A DNA stretch of 64,000 nucleotides from Yarrowia lipolytica. Its lineage: Eukaryota; Ascomycota; Dipodascomycetes; Dipodascales. This document shows positions 41,028 to 50,706 of this stretch, one piece after another. The notes beneath the pieces are model-generated. The model made no database searches, was not told the DNA's origin, and saw only the letters and a list, made by a program, of their open reading frames with translations. Position numbers and translations under genes: made by a program. Numbering within the stretch: position 1 is the first letter of the stretch; the number at the start of each line of letters is the position of its first letter. The stretch spans positions 558,001 to 622,000 of the forward strand of contig NC_090772.1 of assembly GCF_001761485.1 (NCBI RefSeq), in the 5' to 3' direction.

Positions 41028-42611
41028 CTAATTGGCCCACTTGCTTCCACCCTTGAGCCTCTCTCCATACTTGATGAGAACAATCGGAATGAGAATCATG
41101 AGAGCCGACAGACACCCGAGGACAGTGCAACCAAAGCCCACAGGGAAGTTGCCGGGACCCAGCTTGACAAACATGGCCCGTGCAAACAGGGGAAAGGCTC
41201 CCGCCATACCCGACCTGAACAGGCCGTTTCCTGCAAACACAGAAGCGATGAAGCGATGGTACGAGCCACTCAGGTAGTTGAAGACGGTCTGGAAGATGAA
41301 GTACTGGCCAAGTACATTCAGCATGCCTGCAATCGTGGGAACAATCCAATGAATGTTCTTATGGGCCGTCCAACCAAACATGAAGACAGAGATGGGGAAG
41401 AGAATGGCTCCAATGAGAGCAATCTTCATGAACAGAGCCACTGGAGGGAACTCACCTGTCTCGATGACGGGCTTGGTGAATGTCTTGTATACAATGGGAA
41501 CGTAGACGAAGGCGGCTAAAAGTCCTCCTACAATAAGTCCCAGATAAGTGAGTCCAGTCTGGATGAGATTGAAGCCATGCAGCTCGGAGAAGACCATGGG
41601 GAAGGCCTCGAACCAGGTGTACAGAATGGCATAGGACAGACCAATGTAGGCGTCCAGGAAGAAGACGATGGGCTCAGAGAAGATGATGACCAATGGTCGC
41701 AATAGGATCTGGTAAGCCACTTCCTTGTTGCTCATGGCCTTCCATTCCTCGTCTGCCTCAGTGGTGTAGTTGAGGTTGGGGTTGAGCTTTTGCAGACGCT
41801 TAGCTCTCTTATGGAGAATGTGGTGTTCAGACGTCTCTGGAAAGCAAAAGAAGAGCAAAACAAAGACGGCAGCGGCAATGATCATCCAGATCCAGATAGT
41901 CCAATGCCAGTTAAGCACCTGGGCAAAGACTCCTCCGAGAACAGGTCCAAAGACAGGACCGCAGATGGCAGAGATGGACCAGAAGGCCAGAGCAAAGGGC
42001 AGGTACGCAATTTCGAACAGGTCTCCGAGGGTAGCTCCACCAGTTGCAAGAGCGGGAGAAACGGTGATTCCCATGATAAATCTAAGTGCCAACATGGCCC
42101 CCAAGTTAGGTGAAAGAGCTAGAGGGACCATGAGACAAATGGAGATACCTTGACATACCATGTAGATCCAGAGACGTCCAACAGCAGGGTGTTCAGAAAG
42201 AGGAGAGAGAACAATGGGGCCTACTCCGTATCCAAAGACAAACACCGACAACGGCAAGATAGCTGCTACAGTGGAGATTCCGTAGTCATTTGAGATTTCA
42301 GAAATGGCCGGCGTATAGATGGATGACCCGACGTACATGGCGAAAGTCAACAGCAGGATCTGAACGGACACAAACACCTTCTTTGCGGTGCCCCAGTTCT
42401 TGGGGTTCTCTGGGTCATCTTTAGTGAATGTGACAACGACTGTAGATCCTGAGATGACGGCAGTGTTTGTGGAGATGTCACTATGACTCTTCACGGGGTC
42501 GTTCTCAGCAGCAAAGTCTGGGATCACGTAGTCTGGTCGGAATTCAGGATACGGAAAGAGCTTTCCAAAGCTTGCAACGTTGACAATCTGGGTGAAGACA
42601 GATCCTTCCAT
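41028..42611 (-). CDS. MFS drug/polyamine:H+ antiporter, DHA1 type (copy 2)
   Basis: This 527-residue, 12-helix protein is clearly paralogous to the one at 37599-39239. Shared segments include NPKNWGTAKK before helix 1, the helix 1 region YVGSSIYTPAI, the helix 2-3 block FVFGYGVGPIVLSPLSEHPA, and SVFMFGWTAHKNIHWIVP in the second half. Both end in a short Lys/Gly-rich tail (YGERLKGGSKW here, YGGRLKGRSKY in copy 1). A TATATATA element lies 60 bases upstream. The substrate is unknown; polyamines, weak acids or drugs are the usual substrates of the family. Confidence 0.9.
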   Translation of the reverse strand: MEGSVFTQIVNVASFGKLFPYPEFRPDYVIPDFAAENDPVKSHSDISTNTAVISGSTVVVTFTKDDPENPKNWGTAKKVFVSVQILLLTFAMYVGSSIYTPAISEISNDYGISTVAAILPLSVFVFGYGVGPIVLSPLSEHPAVGRLWIYMVCQGISICLMVPLALSPNLGAMLALRFIMGITVSPALATGGATLGDLFEIAYLPFALAFWSISAICGPVFGPVLGGVFAQVLNWHWTIWIWMIIAAAVFVLLFFCFPETSEHHILHKRAKRLQKLNPNLNYTTEADEEWKAMSNKEVAYQILLRPLVIIFSEPIVFFLDAYIGLSYAILYTWFEAFPMVFSELHGFNLIQTGLTYLGLIVGGLLAAFVYVPIVYKTFTKPVIETGEFPPVALFMKIALIGAILFPISVFMFGWTAHKNIHWIVPTIAGMLNVLGQYFIFQTVFNYLSGSYHRFIASVFAGNGLFRSGMAGAFPLFARAMFVKLGPGNFPVGFGCTVLGCLSALMILIPIVLIKYGERLKGGSKWAN

Positions 42612-42671
42612 GGTGTAGGACGATGATTGAGATGTTGTCTGTGAGTATTCTAGTGGAGACGTTCAGAGGAC

Positions 42672-42680
42672 ATATATATA
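42672..42680 (-). promoter_or_regulatory. TATA element of DHA1 copy 2
   Basis: The sequence ATATATATA lies about 60 bases before the ATG at 42611. Confidence 0.6.
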
Positions 42681-44006
42681 CAGGAGAATCTTCAAAGTAA
42701 CAGTTTCAGGTTTCAACTCACCACCCGAAATGGCCCCATTCTTGATCTCGGCTTGTACTGATGAGTCTCATGGGTTGTAGAGTGTTCATATTTTTATCGC
42801 CGGTGCCTGCATATTCCGCATGAGATATGCGATAAACGTGCACTATAATTCCGTCGGAAGTGAAGCGGAAGAGACGGTAGGTTTCGGAAGTGTATAGAGA
42901 GTCGATGCTGACGCCTTCATACTTAGTAGGATAAGATTTCACATGAGTAGTAATAATTTGCAGAAAATTCTAATCACAATGATATATATTTTGTCCTGGA
43001 CAGCTATCCTGAATTTCTGGAGAGCTCAAATTTCAGTCCGGACTTATAAATTAAACAATCAAGCTAACTTGAATAAAGTATTTTTGAGTTGTGCGGCTTA
43101 GAAGTCTGTTGAAGGGACACAAGTCGGGTTTTGCGACGAATAGAGGAAATATAAATCCATAATATTTTTCTGTTAAATGGGAAGACCCTACTTATGTTTT
43201 TATTTTTTCTCAATCTTTTCTACTTCCGGTGACAGCATGTTCTCTCGCAAAACTAAGTTTCAGCTATGAATCCGACCATAGACACTTTGAAAACAGCTTA
43301 CAAGCTACTGACGCGGTGAATACTGTGGAAACGATGTGCTACTGTGACCAAATACTTCGACAAAACGGTATGATACCTGATCTTCATTTTCGGTGCTGAA
43401 TCTCATTTTTACTCCGGATACCGCCCTCTACATCTCTTCTGTAACAGCACAACGACCGGAATTAAAAGAAGCTCGCGAAATTATGATCTGAAATCCGCCG
43501 CTCGGCACTGCTGCGCGGGGTAATGTAGCACACACTAACCTCCGCGAACCGAACCGACCGTGATTGTGAAACGTGATCGGATGCCGAACAGCAAAGAGAT
43601 ACAGAGATACCGTGTATTGAACAAGTCCACCAGTTGAAATTGAAGATACGAACAAGCGAGAGATAAAGCAACAGCAGAGCAAGCTAGATAGGTTCATGTC
43701 TGATGAGAACTGCACTCATGACGTACCCTCTTAGACCAAACAGATGGGGTTCAGGTGCCTGTCAGATAATAAGCATATGAGCAAGTTTGAGAAAGAGATC
43801 AAATCACATACACAGGGGTGATGAGCGAAGTGGGATACACCACGAGGGTGGGCCTGGTATGCAATTACTTGACAAGATCAACCCCTCAGTGGTAACAGGT
43901 AACAGGTAACAAGTAGTTGCACTGGAAACAACTACTTTCCCACCAGCTTTTATTGACCTCATCCCGTTCTTCGCAATGCGCAGCTTGAATGGCTACAAAC
44001 AGCCCG
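42681..44006. other. Intergenic region, 1.3 kb, no supported gene
   Basis: Only short frames occur. I looked here for further exons of the HORMA-like gene and found none with a usable donor and acceptor. Confidence 0.5.
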
Positions 44007-44550
44007 CTAACCTCCCTCGGTGTTTGTCCGGAAAATCCCCCGAAAGGCTCGCTGCAAATGCTGAGGATACCCCGCCACAAACTCTAGCGAAATGCTGACA
44101 ACCAGCAGATTATCTGAGTCCACCTCCATGGTCATATCCTTGTAAGACTCTAGCTCCTTAGCCAGAGAAGAGAAATACAAACCTGGGTGGGTTCCTATAG
44201 CCTGCAATTGGTCACTTGTGAGTGTGTACTCCTCCAGAGTCTCTGAATCCGTCCGTGAAAACTCCATAAGAAACCTGGTAACGCTTCCGGTTGAAAAAGC
44301 GTTACACGCATAGTTCTAGTTAGCATGTTGGCCAATAGCTGGTCTACACGGGTCATGACAGACCGTAACACAACTTCATACTCACAATCCAATCACAAAC
44401 AAGGGACACTCCATCATGTCCTCTCAGAAACTTCATGTATGGGGCTCCGTCTGGAGTCACAGACACCGTGTAGGAGCTGCTCTCAAACACTCCTCGAATG
44501 TAGAGAATGGTAGCCAGTGAGGCCCTAAGAACGTCGTCCGCGTTCATCAT
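44007..44550 (-). CDS. Spliced small protein with HORMA-like N-terminus
   Basis: Exon 1 is 44386-44550 and exon 2 is 44007-44315. Together they give 157 residues. The intron has a GTGAGTATG donor and a CTAACTAG end, and the join is in phase between codons (DWI then NYAC). The segment SLATILYIRGVFESSSY at residues 9-25 looks like the start of a HORMA domain (Mad2, Rev7, Hop1). KFLRGHDGVSLVCDWI and LMEFSRTDSETLEEYTL resemble the following strands and helix, Hop1 more than Mad2. The match is weak and judged by eye. It is short for Hop1, so more exons may be missing, or it may be a reduced HORMA protein. The gene is divergent from the one at 45218. Confidence 0.55.
44316..44385 (-). other. Intron of the HORMA-like gene
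   Basis: The 70-base phase-0 intron starts GTGAGTATG and ends GCTAACTAG, with the branch CTAAC immediately followed by TAG. It contains in-frame continuation for only ten codons before a stop, which supports removal. Confidence 0.7.
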
Positions 44551-45217
44551 CTGTTGCGTTATGGATCAAGTACGAGTACGGGTAACGGTGCTTGAAACGG
44601 CAGGTATATCATGTATTAATCGACGGACATTCTGTAAAGACCAAAAGTTGACATCTTAAACAATGGCGATGTTATGGTAGATATTTGGGAGGAGCACGAG
44701 TACAAGTACAAGCATAGTACGTATATTAGTAATCGTGCTGTAGCTGACCTCAGCCCTGAGGTTAGGTTTTTTCAAGCTTTCACCATCATTCAGAATTGAA
44801 AAAAAATCAACCATTTCAAACCACACTCAGATTACTAATACAACCCCCACCCCCCAACCCTAGCGGCTCAATTAGGCCATCCCTTGATTCACAGGAACCC
44901 TAATCCTAACTCATCTCGTTGATCTCCAATTCAGTCCAACCCTTTGTGCCCAACGTGTCACCGCTATCCGGTGCCACGGGTATTATTTTTCAGGCACACT
45001 TTTTGCTGCCGCCAGTACATACACATAATATACACAGTAGACTCTCGCTTGACTCATTAAACTATGCGCAACTTGACTGCACCACTCCCAAAGTACAGTA
45101 CAGTAAATAAACTTGATGTGCACTCCACCACCTTAACTACAAGTCATCAACCAACACCGAACCGACTCACTCAACAAAAGGACAGCTACAACGTCCTTCT
45201 ATTAGAATAACCACACC
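44551..45217. other. Intergenic region, divergent promoters
   Basis: This lies between the HORMA-like gene and the Dif1-like gene. It holds a minus-strand acceptor-like CTAACCTCAG (44756-44765) and a GTGAGT-like donor near 45163 on the same strand, so a leader intron of the HORMA-like gene is conceivable but unproven. A run of C occurs at about 44845-44855. Confidence 0.5.
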
Positions 45218-45748
45218 ATGTCGCTACAACGAAAGAAACAGAAACAGCCCGTCGAGGCCCCCGCAGCTCAGCGATCAAACTCGTTCCAACAGTACCTGGA
45301 CGACGAGCAGAGGGATCAACTGGCATCCGTCGGTATGGGTATTCGAAAGAGCGTTTCCGACGGCCACAAAACTACCGGCAATCACAATGCGTCGCTTCGA
45401 CACGAGAGCTTCACTCCTGTTGCTGACGTGCAGAACCCACTGCGAGGAACGTACGGTCCTGCCTCATCTCTCGGAGGATACATCACCAAGTCGTTTTCTG
45501 CTGCTCCAGAACTCGGTCTGGGGTCTGCTAACAAGGACCGAGAGGTCAAGGGATACAAGGGAATCGGTGCGGAAAGATACAGCTTGAACCGCAACAAGCC
45601 ATTGGCAGCAATGCCACAGCGAAAGAAGCGAGGCCGAAGCGAGACTGAGAAGGGATCCGACGATGAAAGCGAGAAGGAAGTGGAGGAGGTGGACGACGTG
45701 GGATTCCCTATCATCAAACTGCAGCCTCGAGAAAGTTTTCAGGACTGA
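45218..45748 (+). CDS. Possible ribonucleotide reductase inhibitor family protein (Dif1/Spd1-like)
   Basis: This 176-residue protein has low complexity and no membrane segment. The segment DQLASVGMGIRKSVSDGH at residues 32-49 resembles DQLMTVGMRIRQRVDQGY of S. cerevisiae Dif1 as I recall it. Dif1 belongs to the family of small intrinsically disordered proteins that control ribonucleotide reductase localisation or activity. RSNSFQQYL just before it is also compatible with such proteins. The C-terminus carries a basic RKKRGR stretch, a possible nuclear signal, and an acidic block. If correct, it would act in the DNA-damage and S-phase control of dNTP supply. The match covers only one motif. Confidence 0.5.
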   Translation: MSLQRKKQKQPVEAPAAQRSNSFQQYLDDEQRDQLASVGMGIRKSVSDGHKTTGNHNASLRHESFTPVADVQNPLRGTYGPASSLGGYITKSFSAAPELGLGSANKDREVKGYKGIGAERYSLNRNKPLAAMPQRKKRGRSETEKGSDDESEKEVEEVDDVGFPIIKLQPRESFQD

Positions 45749-46218
45749 ATAAGGGCTAATTGCCAAGCACAGCTATGTCAGTAACATAGTACACGACGTA
45801 TATGAGACCATGCCATGACCGATACCAAATAGCAATGTATTTATGTGATTTTAAAGAGGTGGGAATGTGCAGAGAGTGTATACGAGTGAGAGGAGGTATT
45901 GTGCTAGAGTGTCTGGTTTTGTTCTAGTACAAGAGACCATTTATAGCTGTGGTCATAATATTGGCAACCGGAGACATTATCGACAAGATTTTGGACATTA
46001 TATCAGTGACTAGCTCGCACACCATCAATGAGCGTTAGCCTGATATAATCACCCCTCGTCTGTATCATCCATTCCTTGTATCTTTTTCCTGGATCAGCTT
46101 ACTAACAAACCCAAACTTGCTCCATGCATGTATGACATCTCGACATGATGATCTGATATTGTTCACCATACAATACAACGACACAGGCCAATCGACACAT
46201 ACACCCGCTACACACAAT
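45749..46218. other. Short intergenic region upstream of RQC1
   Basis: No gene is seen. An in-frame extension of RQC1 begins at 46117, but the internal ATG at 46219 is preferred (see that gene). Confidence 0.6.
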
Positions 46219-48063
46219 ATGTCTTCGGCAATGAGACGTATGATGGGCGCCAAAAAGGCCGCCCAGAAGCAACAGGCTGAAGCTGAGGTTCCTGCAGACA
46301 CAGCTTCTTTGGCAGAGCAGGTACAGAGCTTGAGTGTCAAAGATGAGCCAGCCGAGATGTCACAGAGTACCCCCGAGCCTGTTCCAGAGCCTTCCGCCGA
46401 GCCTTCTAGTTCTTCCAAGTCTTCTAGCACTTCTGAGACTTCGAAACAGGGACCAACTGAGCCTATCAAACCAGTTCAGACGAAGCCTGCCAAGAGCAAG
46501 GCTCCTAAGACTGCACCCGCTTCTACAGGGTCAACCGAAGAGCCCACTTCTGGAAAATCGAAAAAGAACAAAAAGGGCAAGGAAGAAAACGCAGTGCCCA
46601 CTACGCCTTTGAGCGTGTCTCCACCTCTACTCAACCCCGAGCACGAAATCAAGCGAATCTACGGCAACATCCGACTGTGGGATGAAGACGGAACCGCAGA
46701 AAACTTTACCAATCAGCTTACAAACAATCAGAAAAAGAACTTGGAAAAACTCAGCAGAGTCTGGGGAGGCAAGGACAAACGAAGTGTGCCTGGAACCACT
46801 AAAAAGCTGACCCTTGTCACCATCAAACCCTACTGGATCCCTCAGATCAAGTCGGAAATGAGCGTGGCCCGACTCTCGGCTGACCCAGGAGCATTCAGAT
46901 TCACACATTCTGACTCCTATGCCGAGGGAGAGTTCCAATTTGTCCAAAGACGAGCTATCGGACAAGATTCAGCCGATCTGTTTGGTCAGTACCCCTACAA
47001 CGTATCCACTCTGAACCAGTTGGCTGGAAACGGTATCAACACTGGTCAGGCTAGCAGTGAGTCTGCCGACCTCATTGAACGAGCTCTGTACGTCTTCAAC
47101 CGAGCTCTACTAACCTCTTCACAGGCCGTTCTTGGCCAGTCCAAGTTCCAGTTCAAGTACGTTGAAAACAGGCAATTCTACCGAACCCTCTACCTATACA
47201 TTGACATTCTGGCGCGACGAGGATTGTGGAACACCACTCTCGAGTTCTCCAAGCTCATCTACTCTCTGGACGATGCCGACTACGATCCCTACGGATGCAG
47301 ATACATGATGGACCATTTTGCCGTACAGGGAGGAGACACTACAGCCATCAAGTACATGTTAGAGCAAAAACTGGCCCCTCAACTAGGCTACTCTCTTGCT
47401 CTCGCCTTACTACTTGATGGTAAGGATGCTGAGGCCGAACAAGCTCTCAGAACAGCGATCAAGACCTTCCCCTGGATCGGATACACGCTCGCCGAGAGCC
47501 TGGGAACCCCACACAACCACCGATTCGACTCATCCGGCTCCGACTCGGCCATTGAGGCCCAGTCACAGCTCTATGTGCTCAGAAACCGAACTCTGTGGGA
47601 CGATCCCAAGCCCAAGATGCTCTTCACCAAGGTCTGGGATACCGTGGCATTTGACTATACCCGAAGCAAGGGACCTGCTCACTGGTACAACATGAATGAG
47701 TCGCTGAAACGTCACCTGGTCATTTCGGGAGAGCCCACTCTGTTGAAATACGCCCAGCCTCTTGCCGAGTCTGATCTCTATGATGATGATCCTGTTCCTC
47801 CTCGAGAAGACGTCAACGTTTACTCTTCCGGCGAGTTTGCTGCTTCGGATGTGACTCTAGCAGGCCAGAATGACGGAACTGATCAGGCTCAGGACGGAGA
47901 ACTGGCTCCAGAGGTGGTGGCTGCTCTGGCTCAGATACAACAGCTGTGTGCCGAGGCAGGTATGGATGTGATGGAGGCTTTCCAGATGGTTTCCATGGAC
48001 GTTCCCGAAGCCATGAGAGGGGTGCTTTTGACGGAGGTCGTCAACTCTTTTGCTGATGAGTAA
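46219..48063 (+). CDS. RQC1: Rqc1/TCF25-family ribosome quality control protein
   Basis: Rqc1 works with the E3 ligase Ltn1 and Cdc48 on stalled 60S ribosomes to degrade incomplete chains. The 614-residue protein starts MSSAMRRMM, like the yeast MSSRALRRL, which is why this ATG was chosen over one 102 bases upstream. A Ser/Pro/Lys-rich N-terminal part has the polybasic KSKKNKKGK stretch. The TCF25 domain runs from about residue 145 (YGNIRLWDEDG). It shows RVWGGKDKRSVPG, ERALYVFNRALL, NRQFYRTLYLYI, DILARRGLWNTTLEFSKLIY and PYGCRYMMDHFA, all hallmark segments. The C-terminus is acidic. Confidence 0.9.
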   Translation: MSSAMRRMMGAKKAAQKQQAEAEVPADTASLAEQVQSLSVKDEPAEMSQSTPEPVPEPSAEPSSSSKSSSTSETSKQGPTEPIKPVQTKPAKSKAPKTAPASTGSTEEPTSGKSKKNKKGKEENAVPTTPLSVSPPLLNPEHEIKRIYGNIRLWDEDGTAENFTNQLTNNQKKNLEKLSRVWGGKDKRSVPGTTKKLTLVTIKPYWIPQIKSEMSVARLSADPGAFRFTHSDSYAEGEFQFVQRRAIGQDSADLFGQYPYNVSTLNQLAGNGINTGQASSESADLIERALYVFNRALLTSSQAVLGQSKFQFKYVENRQFYRTLYLYIDILARRGLWNTTLEFSKLIYSLDDADYDPYGCRYMMDHFAVQGGDTTAIKYMLEQKLAPQLGYSLALALLLDGKDAEAEQALRTAIKTFPWIGYTLAESLGTPHNHRFDSSGSDSAIEAQSQLYVLRNRTLWDDPKPKMLFTKVWDTVAFDYTRSKGPAHWYNMNESLKRHLVISGEPTLLKYAQPLAESDLYDDDPVPPREDVNVYSSGEFAASDVTLAGQNDGTDQAQDGELAPEVVAALAQIQQLCAEAGMDVMEAFQMVSMDVPEAMRGVLLTEVVNSFADE

Positions 48064-48234
48064 CGCATCAGTTGCGGCATGTTGTGATATATATACAAAA
48101 TAATAGACAGCCACTATACACGCTGGTAACTACGAAAACCGTACGAGATTGTCCCCACCGCACAAGACTGTTTCCTTAAGACTGTCTTACCTCAAAATCC
48201 AACAATCTATCTATTATATACTCTATGAATACAC

Positions 48235-49152
48235 CTACTGCATCTTCTTCTCGACAGGCACGTCGGGAGTCAGAGCCTTCTTCCACTTCCAACCCACGTT
48301 GGCGGCAGCAGCAGATGCACCCAGGAACCCGACAATCAGGTTGTCCACAATACCACCGTCGATGGACCAGTGGGCTGTGAGAGGCAGGTAGGCCAGGTTG
48401 ATGACAAGGTCTCTCCACCACTGGTCTCCAAGACCCTTAAGGAAGTTTGGCAGCAGTTTTGTGCAGTTGCATGCCTTGGTATCGGTGGTGGTGGTAGTCT
48501 TTCCAGCCTTCTTCTCGATCGATTGTCTCTTGACGTTTCGTCTGATCTCCACAACGAGTCGGATGAGCTCCAGAACCACATGGAGAGCCCACAGCTTGGA
48601 GGAGTGGAGCCACAGAGAGTTCTGGGCCGCGTCGCTCACGGGAAGGATCTTGTGCATGCCCAGGTAGGCCACGTTTTCCAGAGGCTGGTAGAAGAGGTTG
48701 GACCACACCTGCAGGGCGGTGATAACTCGAACAGCCTTGTCGTACTTGATGTAGGGGTCGTTGACGTCCAGGGGCTTCTGCTGGGCATCGTACTCGGAAA
48801 TTCCCCAGGAAATGAGACCAACCAGACCCCATAGACGGTTGAAGATTCGAATGTCGGAGATAAGACCAGACAGCACTCCCAGCGAGTCAGCCACGCCAGT
48901 AAGATCCGAGGCCAGACCCAGTTTCTCAAACGACTCGTCGATATCAAGACCGGTCACCTGACCAAGCAGAACCTTGGCCACCACCACGCCCATCTGCACG
49001 GACTCGAGTCGCAGCAGCTCGCACACGAAGAGCGATCCGTACCCGACAAAGGCTAGAGTGGGATCCAGGGTTCCGGCGTTGGACAGAAGAGCCAGGACCT
49101 TGTTGAGACGTCCGGAGGCCCGCAACAGGTTGACTGTGTATGCTAGCGACAT
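48235..49152 (-). CDS. PEX11: Peroxin Pex11, peroxisome membrane elongation and division
   Basis: Pex11 remodels the peroxisome membrane and promotes proliferation and fission, which matters for fatty-acid use in oleaginous yeasts. The start MSLAYTVNLLRASGRLNK at 49152 gives 305 residues. The frame is open for 38 more codons upstream, but that extension lacks family similarity. Segments typical of fungal Pex11 are the N-terminal amphipathic helix, RLWGLVGLISWGISEYD in the middle, and a C-terminal hydrophobic region (WSIDGGIVDNLIVGFLGASA). A Lys-rich tail (KKALTPDVPVEKKMQ) ends the protein. The gene converges with RQC1 across 171 bases. Confidence 0.92.
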   Translation of the reverse strand: MSLAYTVNLLRASGRLNKVLALLSNAGTLDPTLAFVGYGSLFVCELLRLESVQMGVVVAKVLLGQVTGLDIDESFEKLGLASDLTGVADSLGVLSGLISDIRIFNRLWGLVGLISWGISEYDAQQKPLDVNDPYIKYDKAVRVITALQVWSNLFYQPLENVAYLGMHKILPVSDAAQNSLWLHSSKLWALHVVLELIRLVVEIRRNVKRQSIEKKAGKTTTTTDTKACNCTKLLPNFLKGLGDQWWRDLVINLAYLPLTAHWSIDGGIVDNLIVGFLGASAAAANVGWKWKKALTPDVPVEKKMQ

Positions 49153-50706
49153 TTTGGCAGTTGTTTTGTGTGTGTCTGTGTACTCGTAGAGAGGTTGAGA
49201 AGCTCGTGCAGCTGAAATATTTCGGTTGATATCCGGGGACAACTTTGTTTTTACCGAGGAGAACAAAGGTGTATGTTTGCGTACCTAAAGGGGGTATTTT
49301 GGGCTGCTTCAAGTTGTATATGTGTTCTGCTTCAAGTGTCCAGTTGATCTATCGCGTCCCTTATATAAGAGCATTCCTGATAGCCCGTGTATCTGCACAC
49401 TACAGCGATTTCAAACGTGCCGAAAATAACGTTCCATATAGACTTTGGTCGGTACAAGTGTGGAGGGAATATGCACCTGATTTCTGGGGGACATGATAGG
49501 CCGAGGTAGAGCAATGTGGTGTGGAGGAGTCCAGTCACGAGACAGACTCGACCAGAACCAATCCGAGGTTCGAAAAAGCGCTCACGTGACCATTGGTAAC
49601 CTCTCATTTGGCCTACAACTGCGCAAGTCTCACTTTATCCAACTGCCGCCGTTAGGCCGGTTACGTCATAACCGCGTTGTCCACGATTGGAAGTTCTAAC
49701 CTAGAGTGTAGATAGCTGGAGTGTGGAGAGCGCGATAGAGAAAATGTCGGGGAGGGGGGTTTGAAGAGTTTCTGAAGATTTTATTTTGTAGAACATGGCT
49801 CAAGGAGTCTTCTGGAGGTATTCTTTCAGTGATTGGATGTTTATCAGGTGTGTTGGATACGGCCATTGAAAATGACCAGAAGCCTGATGTAGCCATGTAC
49901 ATACTCCACACTGAATGGGTCAAGTGTGGGGATAAACAAGTACAGATACGGAGAGTATGGAAATACTGAAGCTCTTTGTTCGCTTGTAATGATTTGAAGC
50001 GATCAGTCTTACTGTATGATAGTTCGTCATCCTTACAATGACTTAGCTGTGGCGTAGCCTGGCAGATGTGGATGCTTCAGGATCTGTAGCTAGAGGAGGA
50101 AAGTAGGCGCGAGTGACAGAGAGACTATCGTTCGGTAAAGCTTCTCATTTACAAATTGTAGGCTTCTGGTTTCAAAAACAAGTGAACGATCAGCGCATGA
50201 TAGCTGTTCTAACTGTGTATCTCCACAATTACGTCAATGGCAGCACACATGAACATCAGATGTTACCATTACTCTGATATGTAGTGTCAATCCAATAGCT
50301 GAAGTTGATCGTTTGTCATCATTCCAAGCCATCTAGCAACCTGTTTGTATATCTTCAGAGACCTACAGTTCTTATGATACTTGGCAAGTAAAGCCCTTCA
50401 ACAGTTCAACAGTTACGTCCCGTCATACAAGTACATACCAATGCCTGTATTCACCCATTATCTCAGATACACTGCTTGGACTATTGTAACTGGATACGAA
50501 CGGTGTTGAAGATGACCCTCAAATCAATATCAATTGCTGCTGTTCCATGAAGCTGTTACATGTCCACTCCCCACACCATCATAAACAATAAATACACTAA
50601 ATTACATATAAATCTAACCATCCCATAACCAATAAAATTAAAAAAGTGAGGACGGGCACATGTCCCGTGCTAACGCGTCCTCAGTTAGTATCAGAAGAGT
50701 TGTGAT
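49153..50706. other. Intergenic region, 1.55 kb, no supported gene
   Basis: This lies between the PEX11 promoter and the 3' end of KNS1. One CACGTGAC site lies near 49583. No coding region is seen. Confidence 0.6.
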
